DNA from: Falsiroseomonas sp050563525
GTDB lineage: Bacteria; Pseudomonadota; Alphaproteobacteria; Acetobacterales; Acetobacteraceae
Direction of reading: 5' to 3'
Assembly: GCF_050563525.1 (NCBI RefSeq)
Contig: NZ_JBNXUN010000016.1
Coordinates: forward strand, 1-64,000
DNA: 64,000 nucleotides
The notes beneath the pieces are model-generated. The model worked only from the letters and a program-made list of their open reading frames with translations, did no database searches and had not been told where the DNA came from. The translations under genes were made by a program, and so were the position numbers. Shown one piece after another: positions 35,284 to 44,175 of the stretch; position 1 is the first letter of the stretch, and every line of letters starts with the position of its first letter.

Positions 35284-36666
35284 TCAGCGCGAGGGGCACA
35301 GCCCCTCGAACAGCGGGGCGACATCTTCCTGCGTGTCGAGCTGCAGCAGGCCGTCGATCGCCGCATCGGCCTGGCCGGCTTTCAGCACACCGCGCGTATT
35401 GGCGCGGAACTTCGCCACCACGTCATCGCGTGACATCGGATTGGCGCGGGTGCCGCGCATGTCGTCGATGCGGTGCGTCAATTCCCGCCCATCGTGCAGC
35501 CGGACGATCACGGTGCCGCCGGACCTTGTGGCCTCGGTCGCCGGGTCGTCCTCGTGCAGAACGCGGTCGGCCAGCGCGTTGATCACCGGGTCGCGCAGGT
35601 TGGCCTCGGCATAGGCGTCCTTGTCCATGCGGCCGCGCACCAGCGCCTCCGCCACCGTGTGCTGCAGGCTGATGCGGCCATGCCAGGTGGTGGCGGGGCG
35701 GCGCTTGTCGGCCACCGGCTCGCACATCGTGGGAAAGGACCGCTTGCCGATGCGCGCCACCACCTGCGCGATATCCTCCGGCCGCAGATCATGCGTGTTG
35801 CGCAGCGCGATGGCGGCCTCGATATGCGGCATCATGGTGAAGGCGCAGGGATGCACCTTTGCTGCGATGTTCAGCACTTCCCAATTTTCACCAAGCCTGT
35901 CGCACAGCGCATCGAAGCGCAGATCCTCGCGACCCTGCACATGGCTGCGGAACCAGCCGAAGCGGCCGTCGAAGACCGGGGCGGGGCCGGAGATGCCGGC
36001 CTCGGCGAGCGCCACCGCACGCAGCGCGCCGGTGGCGGCGAAGCCCACATGCATCATCTTGGTCGAACTGCCATCCTCGAACGAGGCGTTGAGCCCGGCC
36101 GAAAGGCTGCCTGCCGCACCTATCGCATCGGCGACGATGCCGGCATCCAGCCCGCGCAGCTTCGCCAGCGTATAGGCACCGCCGAACACGCCGAAAACCG
36201 CGGTGGGATGGAAGCCGAGATTGTGCAGCCGAACCGGCGTGATGCGGCCGAGCCGGCAGGTCAGCTCACTGCCCACCAGCACGGCCTCGATCAGCCGGCG
36301 GCCGGACAGGCGGCGGCGCTGGGCTTCCGGGAAGGCGACGGAAACGCAGGGCGCGGTGGGGTGGATGAAGCTTTCGATGTGCGTATCGTCGAATTCCAGC
36401 ACCGCGGTCATCACGCCGTTGACGAAGGCGGCCGCCATCGGCGCCACCGTCTCCGCCTCACCCAGGATGCGCGCGCCGCCGCAGCCCTCCAGCGCCAGCG
36501 CGGCGCGGCGCGCGGCGGCCACCAGTTCCAGCGGCTTCGCGGCCAGCATCACGCCGATCAGGTCCAGCACGCGCAGCTTCGTGCTCTCCACCACCTCCGC
36601 CGGAACCCGGTCGAGCGTCAGGCCGGCTGCCCAATCGGCGGCGCGGCGGTTCAGGCTGTCGCTCAT
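35284..36666 (-). CDS. MmgE/PrpD-family protein
   Basis: A 460-residue member of the MmgE/PrpD family, which includes 2-methylcitrate dehydratase and relatives acting on tricarboxylates and epoxysuccinate-like acids. Typical features are LRVLDLIGVMLAAKPLE near the N-terminus, DDTHIESFIHPTAPCVSVAF in the helical core, GFHPTAVFGVFGGAY, and KVHPCAFTMMPHIEA in the C-terminal half. Its ATG overlaps the stop of the preceding Bug gene by four bases, so binding protein and enzyme are coupled, which suggests a tricarboxylate-like ligand for Bug protein 6. Confidence 0.88.
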   Translation of the reverse strand: MSDSLNRRAADWAAGLTLDRVPAEVVESTKLRVLDLIGVMLAAKPLELVAAARRAALALEGCGGARILGEAETVAPMAAAFVNGVMTAVLEFDDTHIESFIHPTAPCVSVAFPEAQRRRLSGRRLIEAVLVGSELTCRLGRITPVRLHNLGFHPTAVFGVFGGAYTLAKLRGLDAGIVADAIGAAGSLSAGLNASFEDGSSTKMMHVGFAATGALRAVALAEAGISGPAPVFDGRFGWFRSHVQGREDLRFDALCDRLGENWEVLNIAAKVHPCAFTMMPHIEAAIALRNTHDLRPEDIAQVVARIGKRSFPTMCEPVADKRRPATTWHGRISLQHTVAEALVRGRMDKDAYAEANLRDPVINALADRVLHEDDPATEATRSGGTVIVRLHDGRELTHRIDDMRGTRANPMSRDDVVAKFRANTRGVLKAGQADAAIDGLLQLDTQEDVAPLFEGLCPSR

Positions 36667-37643
36667 TCGGCGGAGATTCCGGCCGTGCGGATGATGGCGC
36701 CGAATTGCCGCGTATCCTCGGCCAGGTCGCCAGCGAGCTGTTCGGGCGAGCGGAAGCTGGGCACCACGCCGACGCGGGACAGGCGGTCGAGGAAGGTGGG
36801 CTCGCGCAGCATCGCCTCGACATGGCCGGCGAGAAGCGTGACGACCTCCCGCGGCATGTTCGCCGGGCCCATCAGCGCCTGCCAGCCGGAGGTGCGGACA
36901 TTCGGGAAGCCCTGTTCCGCCAATGTGGGAAGATCCGGGAACTGCGGCAGGCGGCGGTCGCCCACGGCGGCCAGGCCGCGCAGCCGACCCTGCTGCGCAT
37001 GCTGGATCACCCCCGTGTCGATCATGAAGTCCACATCCCCGCCCAGCATGGCCTGCACGGCGGGGGCGGAGCCACGGAAGGGAATGTGCACGGCATCGAA
37101 GCCAGCCTCGCGGCGGAACATCTCCGTCATCACGTGCAGGGTCGATCCGATGCCCGCGGACCCGTAGTTCAGCTTGCCCGGGTTGCGCTTCCCGTATGCC
37201 ACCAGTTCCGCCAGCGTGTTGACAGGCAGCGTATTGCGCACGGCGAGAAGCCGCTGCGATTCGCTGATGTTGGCGATGGCGGTGAAATCCTTCACCGGGT
37301 CGAAGCCGACGTTGGCCAGGTGCGGCAGGATGGCAAAGATCGCGTTGCCGGCCAGCATGATGGTGTGGCCATCGGGCGCCGCGCGGCTGACCGCGCGCGC
37401 CGCGATGGCGCCACCGGCGCCGCCCTGGTTCTCCACCACCACGGGCACGCCAAGCCGCGCCGCGAGTCCCTCGCCCACCAGGCGCCCCACCAGGTCGCCA
37501 GTGCCGCCGGCGGCATAGGCGACGATCAGGCGCACCGGCCGGTCGGGATAGGCGGCGAAGGCAGGCCGCGCCAGGCCCGCCGAGAGCAGCAGCGGGCCCA
37601 GCAGCAGGGCGGAGCGGCGCGGCAAGGGAGTTCGGACGGGCAT
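36663..37643 (-). CDS. Bug/TctC periplasmic binding protein 6
   Basis: Bug-family binding protein of 326 residues. Twin-arginine-like signal LPRRSALLLGPLLLSAGLAR ending near AFAAY; ligand loops AYAAGGTGDLVGR and VENQGGAGGAIAARAV; GSTLHVMTEMF and VHIPFRGSAPA in domain 2. It is translationally coupled (ATGA overlap) to the MmgE/PrpD gene. Divergent from the mandelate-racemase-like gene at 37817, with which it shares a 173-base promoter region. Confidence 0.9.
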   Translation of the reverse strand: MPVRTPLPRRSALLLGPLLLSAGLARPAFAAYPDRPVRLIVAYAAGGTGDLVGRLVGEGLAARLGVPVVVENQGGAGGAIAARAVSRAAPDGHTIMLAGNAIFAILPHLANVGFDPVKDFTAIANISESQRLLAVRNTLPVNTLAELVAYGKRNPGKLNYGSAGIGSTLHVMTEMFRREAGFDAVHIPFRGSAPAVQAMLGGDVDFMIDTGVIQHAQQGRLRGLAAVGDRRLPQFPDLPTLAEQGFPNVRTSGWQALMGPANMPREVVTLLAGHVEAMLREPTFLDRLSRVGVVPSFRSPEQLAGDLAEDTRQFGAIIRTAGISAE

Positions 37644-37816
37644 GTTGGACGCTCCATTGGGGGCAAGGGGGGATGCGCCGCCGCAATCTAGAACGGGATT
37701 CGCTGGCCGGCCCGGCAATCTCCCGCCATTCCGCCTGCCGGAAAACGGTTGGAATCAGGGGGAGTCCCGCGGCCCGGCCATGGCAGCTTCCACGGCGTAT
37801 CATCGGGGGAATCGCG

Positions 37817-38881
37817 ATGCAGATCGTCACGGCCGAATTGCGCCCCTGCCGGCAACGGCAGGCCGATCCCGGCTGGAAATTCGCCCGCGCGACGGTGGCG
37901 GAGTTGCAGGGCTGGGTCATCATCCTGACCGATGCGGAAGGCGTGGCGGGCCTGGGCTACTGCCATGCCATTCCCGCCATCACCACGCATGGGCCGGGCG
38001 CGGAGGCGGCGCTGCACTTCCTGCGGCCGCTGCTGATCGGGCGCGATCCGGCGGAGGCCGGCGCGATCATGGATCTGGTCGAGGCGACGCTGGTCGGCAA
38101 CCGCTCGGTCAAGGCGGCCATCGACATGGCGCTGCACGATCTGCTGGCGCGGCGTGCCAACCTGCCGCTCTCGGCGCTGCTCGGCGGGCGCTTTCGGGAG
38201 AGTATTCCGCAATCACGCATCCTGCCGATCAAGGCGCCGGCTGAGATGGCGCAATCGGCGGCGGCGCTGGTGGCCAAGGGCTACCGCACGCTGAAGCTGA
38301 AGCTGGCCGGCGATGCCGTGCTGGATGGGCGGCGCGTGGCGGAGGTGCGTGCGGCGGTGGGGGGGGAGGTGGCGCTGACGCTCGACCCGAACCAATCCTA
38401 CAGCGCCAAGGGCTTTCTCTCCGCCTGGCGGCAGATGGAACGGCACGACATCGCGCTGGTCGAGCAGCCGGTGCCGGCCGGGGACTGGGCCGGGCTCGCG
38501 CTGGTCACGCGCAGCCTGCCGGTGCCGATCGAGGCGGATGAAAGCGTCGAGACCATTGCCGACGTCCTGCGGGTTGTCGAAGGCCGGGTGGCGGATGTGG
38601 TGAACCTGAAGCTCACCAAGCTCGGTGGCGTGCGCAATTTCGTCACCGCGGCGCGGATCCTGGAGGCCGGGCAGGTCGCCACGCGGATGGGCGCCGCCTT
38701 TGGCCCGGCGCTGCTGCAGGGCGCCTCCGCCCATGCCGCCGCATCGCTGCGGCAATTGCCCTTCGCCTGCGAACTGTCGGAGCACGACCACATCCTCGAC
38801 GACCCCTTCACGCCGCTGCCGATCACGGATGGCATGATCGCTGTGCCGCCGGGCCCTGGCTGCGGCATCGTCTATGCCTGA
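37817..38881 (+). CDS. Mandelate racemase/muconate lactonizing enzyme family protein
   Basis: Enolase-superfamily enzyme of 354 residues. The catalytic lysine pair is in YRTLKLKLAG; the metal ligands fit the Asp in LDPNQSY, Glu in VEQPVPAGD and Glu/Asp in IEADESVE; the C-terminal catalytic base region is DVVNLKLTKLGGVRN. Such enzymes racemise, dehydrate or cycloisomerise carboxylic acids after alpha-proton abstraction. ATG 37817 is preceded by a weak GGGGGA site. Its stop is six bases from the convergent Bug 7 gene. Whether it is a racemase, a dehydratase or a lactonizing enzyme is not decidable here. Confidence 0.88.
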   Translation: MQIVTAELRPCRQRQADPGWKFARATVAELQGWVIILTDAEGVAGLGYCHAIPAITTHGPGAEAALHFLRPLLIGRDPAEAGAIMDLVEATLVGNRSVKAAIDMALHDLLARRANLPLSALLGGRFRESIPQSRILPIKAPAEMAQSAAALVAKGYRTLKLKLAGDAVLDGRRVAEVRAAVGGEVALTLDPNQSYSAKGFLSAWRQMERHDIALVEQPVPAGDWAGLALVTRSLPVPIEADESVETIADVLRVVEGRVADVVNLKLTKLGGVRNFVTAARILEAGQVATRMGAAFGPALLQGASAHAAASLRQLPFACELSEHDHILDDPFTPLPITDGMIAVPPGPGCGIVYA

Positions 38882-38887
38882 GGCGGT

Positions 38888-39841
38888 TCAGCTCAGGCCG
38901 AGGTCCCGCACCAGCCGAGCGCTGACCTCGTCTTCCGTGGCCAGGGCCCGGGCGAATTGCGCGCGATCCTGCAGCAGCACCTCGTTGTAGGCGCGCCGCA
39001 TCGCCTGGGCGTATTCGGGCGTCGCGGCGGAAGCCATGAAGACGTGGGCCAGGCGGTCCAGCACCGGCTCCGGCGTCTGTTTCGGCGCGAAGAAGCCAAA
39101 GCGGGTCACCAAATCCACATCCAGCCCGATCTCCTGCAGCGCGACCAGATTGGGCAGCGCGGCGCTGCGCGTGGCGCCGGTCTGCAACAGCGGCAGGATG
39201 CCGTGCGATTCGACGGTCGGCAGGATGATGCCGGGCGCCCCCACCACGAGATCGACATCGCCAGCCAGCAGCGCCGTCATCGCCGGCGCGATGCCCGGAT
39301 AGGGCACGTGCAGCAGCTTCACGCCCGCCGCCCGCGCCATCGCCTCCGCCGCCATATGCGGCGAACTGCCGATGCCCGGGGAGGCGATGGAGATGCCCTC
39401 CGGCCGTGCGCGGGCCGCGGCCAGCATGTCCTGTGCCGTGCGATGCGCGAAGTCCCGCTTCGCCGCGACGATGATCGGCAGCGCCACCAGGTTGCAGATC
39501 GGCGCGAAATCCGCCGCGGAATAGGGCAGCTTGTTGATGCGCGGCACCACGGTGATCGCGGCGGTGCCGGCGAACAGCAGGGTGTAGCCATCCGCCGCGC
39601 TGCTCCGCACGCGGTTGGCGCCGATTCCACCGCCACCGCCGACGACGGAATCGATCAGCACCGGCTGGCCCAGGCGCTGCGCGATATCCTGTTGCAGCAG
39701 GCGCACATACTGGTCCGTTCCGCCGGCCGCATAGGGCACGATGATGCGGATGGCACGGTTCGGGAAATCCTGGGCAAGGGCGGGGCGGGCGGCGAGCGCG
39801 GCGCCCAGGGTGGCAATGGCGTGACGGCGCGTGAGCGGCAT
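38888..39841 (-). CDS. Bug/TctC periplasmic binding protein 7 (DSVxGGGG subtype)
   Basis: Bug-family binding protein of 317 residues. Twin-arginine signal LTRRHAIATLGAALAARPAL ending ALAQ. The second ligand loop reads LIDSVVGGGGGIGANRVR in place of the usual ENR-x-GAGG, a feature shared with Bug protein 8 in the same operon. The first loop is PYAAGGTDQYVR. GSSPHMAAEAM and LHVPYPGIAPA lie in domain 2. It is the last gene of a seven-gene operon and pairs with an SDR gene between the two copies. Confidence 0.9.
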   Translation of the reverse strand: MPLTRRHAIATLGAALAARPALAQDFPNRAIRIIVPYAAGGTDQYVRLLQQDIAQRLGQPVLIDSVVGGGGGIGANRVRSSAADGYTLLFAGTAAITVVPRINKLPYSAADFAPICNLVALPIIVAAKRDFAHRTAQDMLAAARARPEGISIASPGIGSSPHMAAEAMARAAGVKLLHVPYPGIAPAMTALLAGDVDLVVGAPGIILPTVESHGILPLLQTGATRSAALPNLVALQEIGLDVDLVTRFGFFAPKQTPEPVLDRLAHVFMASAATPEYAQAMRRAYNEVLLQDRAQFARALATEDEVSARLVRDLGLS

Positions 39842-39861
39842 CGGGTCTGTCCTTCCTTGGC

Positions 39862-40635
39862 TTAGAGATGCCGGCCGCAATCCACCAGCAGCGAGGTGCC
39901 GGTGGTGAGCCGCAGGTGCGTGACGGCGGCAATCACCGCGAGCGCCACGTCATCCGCCTGGCAGACGATCTTCAGCGGCGTCAGCGCCGCCTGCTTCAGC
40001 ACCGCATCGCGGCTGCGGCCCGGCACGAAGCCGGTATCCACCGCGGCGGGCGAGACGCCGATGACGCGGATCTCCGGCCCCAGCACGCGGGCCAGCGAGA
40101 CACCCATCACATCCAGCGCCGCCTTGGAGGCGCAGTAGGCGATGCTGCTGCCCAGCCCGTTCACCGCGGCGAGGGAGGAGATGTTGACCACCACCGCATC
40201 GCCGCCGCGCTTCAGCAGCGGCGCGAAGGCGCGGATGGTGGAATAGGGGCCGCGGACATTGGTGATCAGGATGCGGTCGAAGGTCTCGTCATCCAGCGCC
40301 TCGAGATCCGCATGCGGCACGGCGCGGGTGGTGCCGGCGGAATTCACCAGCACATCGGCGCGGCCCATCCGGGACTCCACCTCCGCCGCCGCGGCGCGGA
40401 TGGCGGCGGTATCCGCCATTGGCAGGTACAGCGGGATGTGACCGCCGCCGGGCAGTTCCGCCGCCAGCGCCTCCGCCCGCTCGCGCCCGCTATTGTAGCC
40501 AATGGCGATGGTCGCGCCGAGTTCGGCGAGCCGGCGGGCGGAGGCCGCGCCGATGCCGCTGCTGCCGCCGGTGATGACGGCGACCTTGCCCTGCAGATTG
40601 TAGGGGCCGAGGGCACCCTGGTTCAGTTCGGTCAT
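39862..40635 (-). CDS. Short-chain dehydrogenase/reductase
   Basis: Classical SDR oxidoreductase of 257 residues. The cofactor motif is AVITGGSSGIGAASA, the structural motif LVNSAGTT, and the catalytic Ser-Tyr-Lys is in VNISSLAAVNGLGSSIAYCASKAAL. It would oxidise or reduce an alcohol/ketone with NAD(P)H. It lies between two paralogous Bug genes (20-21 bases on each side) in the minus-strand operon that ends at 38888, so it should act in the same pathway as the two lactonase-like amidohydrolases upstream. Confidence 0.9.
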   Translation of the reverse strand: MTELNQGALGPYNLQGKVAVITGGSSGIGAASARRLAELGATIAIGYNSGRERAEALAAELPGGGHIPLYLPMADTAAIRAAAAEVESRMGRADVLVNSAGTTRAVPHADLEALDDETFDRILITNVRGPYSTIRAFAPLLKRGGDAVVVNISSLAAVNGLGSSIAYCASKAALDVMGVSLARVLGPEIRVIGVSPAAVDTGFVPGRSRDAVLKQAALTPLKIVCQADDVALAVIAAVTHLRLTTGTSLLVDCGRHL

Positions 40636-40656
40636 CCGCGCGATCCTTGTGCTGTC

Positions 40657-41613
40657 TCAGCCGGCTGCCAGGTTCAGGGCGGCCAGCAGCTCCGCCGTGG
40701 CCGCGTCCTCCGCCGCCAGGAAGCCCTGGAAGCGGGTCCGGTCCAGCAGCTCCACCTCGTTGAAGGCGCGCTGCATGGCCTGCGCATAGGCAGGGTCGCC
40801 GCCGCCTTCCAGCAGCAGGCGCGACCAGCGGTCGAGCACGGCGGCATCCGTGCCCCTCGGCGCGAAGAAGCCGAAGCGGGTGACGAGGTCCACCGCCAGA
40901 CCCGCCTCGCGCAGCGTCGGCAGGTCGGGCAGCACGGCGATGCGCCGCGCGCCGGTCTGCGCCAGCGGCACCACGCCGCGATCCACCAGCGGCATGATGT
41001 TGCCGGGCGCGCCCATCACCAGGTCGATGTCACCGGCCAGCAGCCCGACAACCGCCGTCGCCACGCCCGAATAGGACACGTGCAGCAGCTTCACACCGGC
41101 CGCCTTGGCCATCGCCTCCGCCACCAGATGCGGCGTGCTGCCGACGCCGGGCGTGCCGTAGCTCAGCGCCTCCGGCCTGGCGCGGGCCGCGTGCAGGAAG
41201 CCGGCGAAATCGGTGAAGGGGGCACCCTGCCGCGCCGCCAGAACGTAGGGGATGGCAATCAGGTTCGCGATCGGCGCGAAATCCGCGATGGAATAATTCA
41301 GCCGCTGCAGCCGAGGCACCGCCGTCAGCGCGCCCGTCCCGGCGAAGAGCAGCGTGTAGCCATCCGGCGCGGCGGCGCGCACGCGGTTGGCGCCGATCGC
41401 GCCGCCGCCACCGGTGACGGAGTCGATGACGATGGGCTGGCCGAGCGCCTGGGTCAGCCGGGCCTGCAGGGGCCGAATGAACTGGTCCGCGCCGCCCGCC
41501 GCATAGGGGACGATCACGCGGATCGCGCGATCCGGATAGGCCTGCGCCCGCGCGGGGCCAGCCCCCAGCACCAGCCCCGTCGCCGCCAGCACGTTGCGCC
41601 GCGTCGTGATCAT
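40657..41613 (-). CDS. Bug/TctC periplasmic binding protein 8 (DSVxGGGG subtype)
   Basis: Bug-family binding protein of 318 residues. Twin-arginine signal TTRRNVLAATGLVLGAGPAR ending near AQAYP; loops PYAAGGADQFIR and VIDSVTGGGGAIGANRVR; GSTPHLVAEAM and LHVSYSGVATA in domain 2. It is closely similar to Bug protein 7, the two differing from the other eight in the second ligand loop. The tandem copies around the SDR gene point to a local duplication. Confidence 0.9.
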   Translation of the reverse strand: MITTRRNVLAATGLVLGAGPARAQAYPDRAIRVIVPYAAGGADQFIRPLQARLTQALGQPIVIDSVTGGGGAIGANRVRAAAPDGYTLLFAGTGALTAVPRLQRLNYSIADFAPIANLIAIPYVLAARQGAPFTDFAGFLHAARARPEALSYGTPGVGSTPHLVAEAMAKAAGVKLLHVSYSGVATAVVGLLAGDIDLVMGAPGNIMPLVDRGVVPLAQTGARRIAVLPDLPTLREAGLAVDLVTRFGFFAPRGTDAAVLDRWSRLLLEGGGDPAYAQAMQRAFNEVELLDRTRFQGFLAAEDAATAELLAALNLAAG

Positions 41614-41635
41614 GCGATCCTCCCCTTGTTGCCGG

Positions 41636-42460
41636 TCAGGCCGACATGCGGAACAGCCGCGCCGGATTGGTCCAGAGCACCTTCTCTCGATCCGCCGCAT
41701 CGGGCAGGACGCGATGCAGCGCGGCGAGCAGCGGGCCGAAATCCGTGCGCGCCCGGGCGCGCAGGAAGGGCCAGTCGGAACCCCAGATGCAGCGACTGGT
41801 GCCGAAGGCCTCGATCAGCGCTGAAACAAAGGGGTCCGTGTCGGCATAGGGCGAGTCCGTCGCGCTGAAGCGGAAGATGCCGGACAGCTTGATGACGGCA
41901 TCGCTGCTCCGGCCGAGTTCCAGCAGGGCGCGGAAGCCCGGCTGGTCCAGCCCGCCTGCCAGCTCCGGCCGGCCGCAATGGTCGATGACGACCGGCAGCT
42001 TCGCCGCGCGCAGCGTCGGCAGCGCGGCGATTAGCGAGTCACCGTGGTGATAGTGAAGCTGCGCGAACCAGCCGACCTCCCGCGCACGCGCCAGCGCGCG
42101 GTCGCCGGCGGGCCCGAGCAGTGGCGGGCTGGTCGGGAAATCCAGGTTGAAGCGGATGCCGACGATGCCGCCTTCCACCATGCGGTGGATCTCCGGCTCC
42201 GGCGTCGCATCCGGCAGCAGGGCCACGCCCTTCAGCCGGCCGGCGGATGCCGCGATCGCCTCCAGCATGTAGGTATTGTTGGCGCCATAGCCGCCGAGCG
42301 GATTGCTCAGCACACCATGGGTGAAGCCGTGGCTGGACAGCATGTGCAGGAATTGCGGCGCAGTGCCGAGCTCGTTCGGCTGGATGTCGAAGCCGCGATC
42401 GCCGCCCCAGCCCTGGCGGCGCAGGTCGAAGGCGTGGGCGTGGGAGTCGACGGCCGGCAT
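41636..42460 (-). CDS. Amidohydrolase-2 family lactonase-like protein 2
   Basis: TIM-barrel hydrolase of 274 residues. The metal motif VDSHAHAFDL is at the N-terminus; GIVGIRFNLDFP, LPVVIDHCGRPEL and the catalytic Asp in CIWGSDWPFLRAR follow the LigI-like pattern. It lies ten bases downstream of a second such enzyme (42471-43322) and 22 bases upstream of Bug protein 8 in the same operon. Tandem lactonase-like genes suggest successive hydrolytic steps or related substrates in degradation of an aromatic-derived lactone. Confidence 0.87.
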   Translation of the reverse strand: MPAVDSHAHAFDLRRQGWGGDRGFDIQPNELGTAPQFLHMLSSHGFTHGVLSNPLGGYGANNTYMLEAIAASAGRLKGVALLPDATPEPEIHRMVEGGIVGIRFNLDFPTSPPLLGPAGDRALARAREVGWFAQLHYHHGDSLIAALPTLRAAKLPVVIDHCGRPELAGGLDQPGFRALLELGRSSDAVIKLSGIFRFSATDSPYADTDPFVSALIEAFGTSRCIWGSDWPFLRARARTDFGPLLAALHRVLPDAADREKVLWTNPARLFRMSA

Positions 42461-42470
42461 GCGTTGCCTT

Positions 42471-43322
42471 TCAGAAACCGTAGAGCGTGGCAGGGTTGTC
42501 GACCAGCAGGCGCTGGCGGTCCTCGGCCTTCGGGGCGAAATCCGGGACCAGGTTCAGCAGCTCCAGCTCATCCACCGGCGTGGTCAGGTTCGGATGCGGG
42601 AAGTCAGTGCCCCACAGCACCCGATGCGGCGCGGCGCGCAGCAGGGCGCGCGCAAAAGGCAGGGCCTCAGTGAAGGGGGACAGCGTCATCCGCTCGGCGC
42701 CGCTCAGCTTTACCCAGATGCGCTCGTCGGCGAGCAGGTCGAGCAGCGTGCGGAAGGCGGGACCGTCGACACCCAAACTGGGATCGACGCGGCCCATATG
42801 GTCGATCACCACGGGCATGCGCAGCGCGCGGATCACCGGCGCCATCTCCGCCACGCCCTCGCCCTGCACATGCAGGACGATGTGCCAGCCGAGCGGCCGG
42901 ACCCGCTCCACGGCGCGGTGGAACACGGCCATGTCGGGCGCGCCGCCGAGCGCCTTGATGAAGTTGAAGCGGATGCCGCGCACGCCGGCCGCCTGCATCG
43001 CCTCCAGCTCGGCATCCGGGGTGGTGTCGTCGATCATCGCGACGCCGCGATAGCGCGTGGGATCACTGCGCAGCGCATCGACCATGGCGCGGTTGTCGGT
43101 GCCGTGGCAGCTCGCCTGCACGATCACGGCACGGCCGAGACCTAGCCGCCGGTGCAGCGCGGCCAGCACCTCCTTCGGCTTGTCCTCCGGCGTGTAGCGG
43201 CGGCTGGGCGCATAGGGGAAGCGCGCGGCGGGGCCGAAGACGTGGCAATGCGCGTCGCAGGTCAGCGGCGGTACGGCGAAGCGCGCCTGGCGTGGCGCGG
43301 AATCCTGGCCTTCGGCCTGCAT
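42471..43322 (-). CDS. Amidohydrolase-2 family lactonase-like protein 3 (LigI-like)
   Basis: TIM-barrel hydrolase of 283 residues, the closest in this window to 2-pyrone-4,6-dicarboxylate or 4-sulfomuconolactone hydrolases: CDAHCHVFGPAARFPYAPSR at the N-terminus, GVRGIRFNFIKALGG, VVIDHMGRVDPSLG, and RVLWGTDFPHPN with the catalytic Asp. It is related to the protein at 30341-31207 but has the intact HxH. It begins 28 bases after the stop of IclR regulator 3 in the seven-gene operon. Confidence 0.88.
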   Translation of the reverse strand: MQAEGQDSAPRQARFAVPPLTCDAHCHVFGPAARFPYAPSRRYTPEDKPKEVLAALHRRLGLGRAVIVQASCHGTDNRAMVDALRSDPTRYRGVAMIDDTTPDAELEAMQAAGVRGIRFNFIKALGGAPDMAVFHRAVERVRPLGWHIVLHVQGEGVAEMAPVIRALRMPVVIDHMGRVDPSLGVDGPAFRTLLDLLADERIWVKLSGAERMTLSPFTEALPFARALLRAAPHRVLWGTDFPHPNLTTPVDELELLNLVPDFAPKAEDRQRLLVDNPATLYGF

Positions 43323-43350
43323 GTGTTTCCCCCGGCTTGTCGCGCGGACG

Positions 43351-44175
43351 CTAGTGTGGCGGCGTGCCGGGGCAGAAGGAGGAACTGCCGCTGTTCCGCA
43401 TGCCGGAATGCAGCCGCAGCATCGCGGCGCTGATCTCCCGGCTCGCCTGCTGCAGCGCGGGCACCAGCTCCTCCACCAGCGCCTGCCGGCTGATGGCGGA
43501 GCGGAAGAAGCTCAGACCGATGGTGCCCGCCACGGCGTCCCCCAGGCGGATCGGCACGGCGACGGTGTTCGAACTGCGCGGCTCCACATTCGGGTCGCGC
43601 AGCGCGTAGCCCTGGCGGCGCACCATCGCCACGATCATGCGCACCACACGCTCCAGCCCGGGCGGGTGGTCCTCGGGGTCGGTGGAGGCGGCGAGCAGGC
43701 GAAGCAGGTCGTGCCGCTCCGCCTCCGGGCAGCAGCCGAGATAGGCGCGGCCCAGGGCGCGGGTCACCAGGCTGTGGCGCATGCCGATGGTGGCGTGGAA
43801 GGGGGAGACCGGGCTGCTGGCCGCGGTGCTGAGGCGGATGGCGATGCGGCCGCCATCCCGCACCGCGATCGCCGCGGGCCAGCGCAGCCGTCGCGTCAGC
43901 TCCGCCGCCCAGGGGCGCCCGGCCTCCACCACCAGCGGCCCGCCCTGCAGCCCGGCGCTCAGCGCCTGCACGTCGGAGGTGACGCGGTAGCCGATACCGC
44001 GCTCGCCCTTCATCACCAGCCCGGCCCCGGCCAGCGTACCCAGCAGGCGCAGCACCGTCGGCTTCGGCAGGCCCGTGGCACGGTGCAGCTGGTCCACCGT
44101 CGTGTTCTGCTGCCTGTTCAGCTCGCGCAGGATCGACAGGGCGCGCAGCACGGACTGGACCGGCGCCTCGGTCAG
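43351..44175 (-). CDS. IclR-family regulator 3, possible CTG start
   Basis: IclR regulator of about 274 residues. Winged helix: VQSVLRALSILRELNRQQNT and LHRATGLPKPTVLRLLGTLA; effector domain: VSPFHATIGMRHSLVTRALG and EPRSSNTVAVPIRLGDAVAG. It closely matches IclR regulator 2. No ATG, GTG or TTG lies at the expected start; the frame upstream is the out-of-frame end of the quinone reductase gene. A CTG at 44175 overlaps that gene's TGA (CTGA) and would give LTEAPVQSVL, matching the MSGPPVQSVL start of regulator 2. The first GTG, at 44151, would cut into the helix-turn-helix leader. Confidence 0.82.
   Translation of the reverse strand: MTEAPVQSVLRALSILRELNRQQNTTVDQLHRATGLPKPTVLRLLGTLAGAGLVMKGERGIGYRVTSDVQALSAGLQGGPLVVEAGRPWAAELTRRLRWPAAIAVRDGGRIAIRLSTAASSPVSPFHATIGMRHSLVTRALGRAYLGCCPEAERHDLLRLLAASTDPEDHPPGLERVVRMIVAMVRRQGYALRDPNVEPRSSNTVAVPIRLGDAVAGTIGLSFFRSAISRQALVEELVPALQQASREISAAMLRLHSGMRNSGSSSFCPGTPPH

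Noticed and set aside
35284..37923. One open frame of 879 codons on the minus strand
   Set aside because: It is the MmgE/PrpD gene joined by chance to an out-of-frame reading of the Bug 6 gene. The real start is ATG 36666, coupled to the Bug 6 stop.
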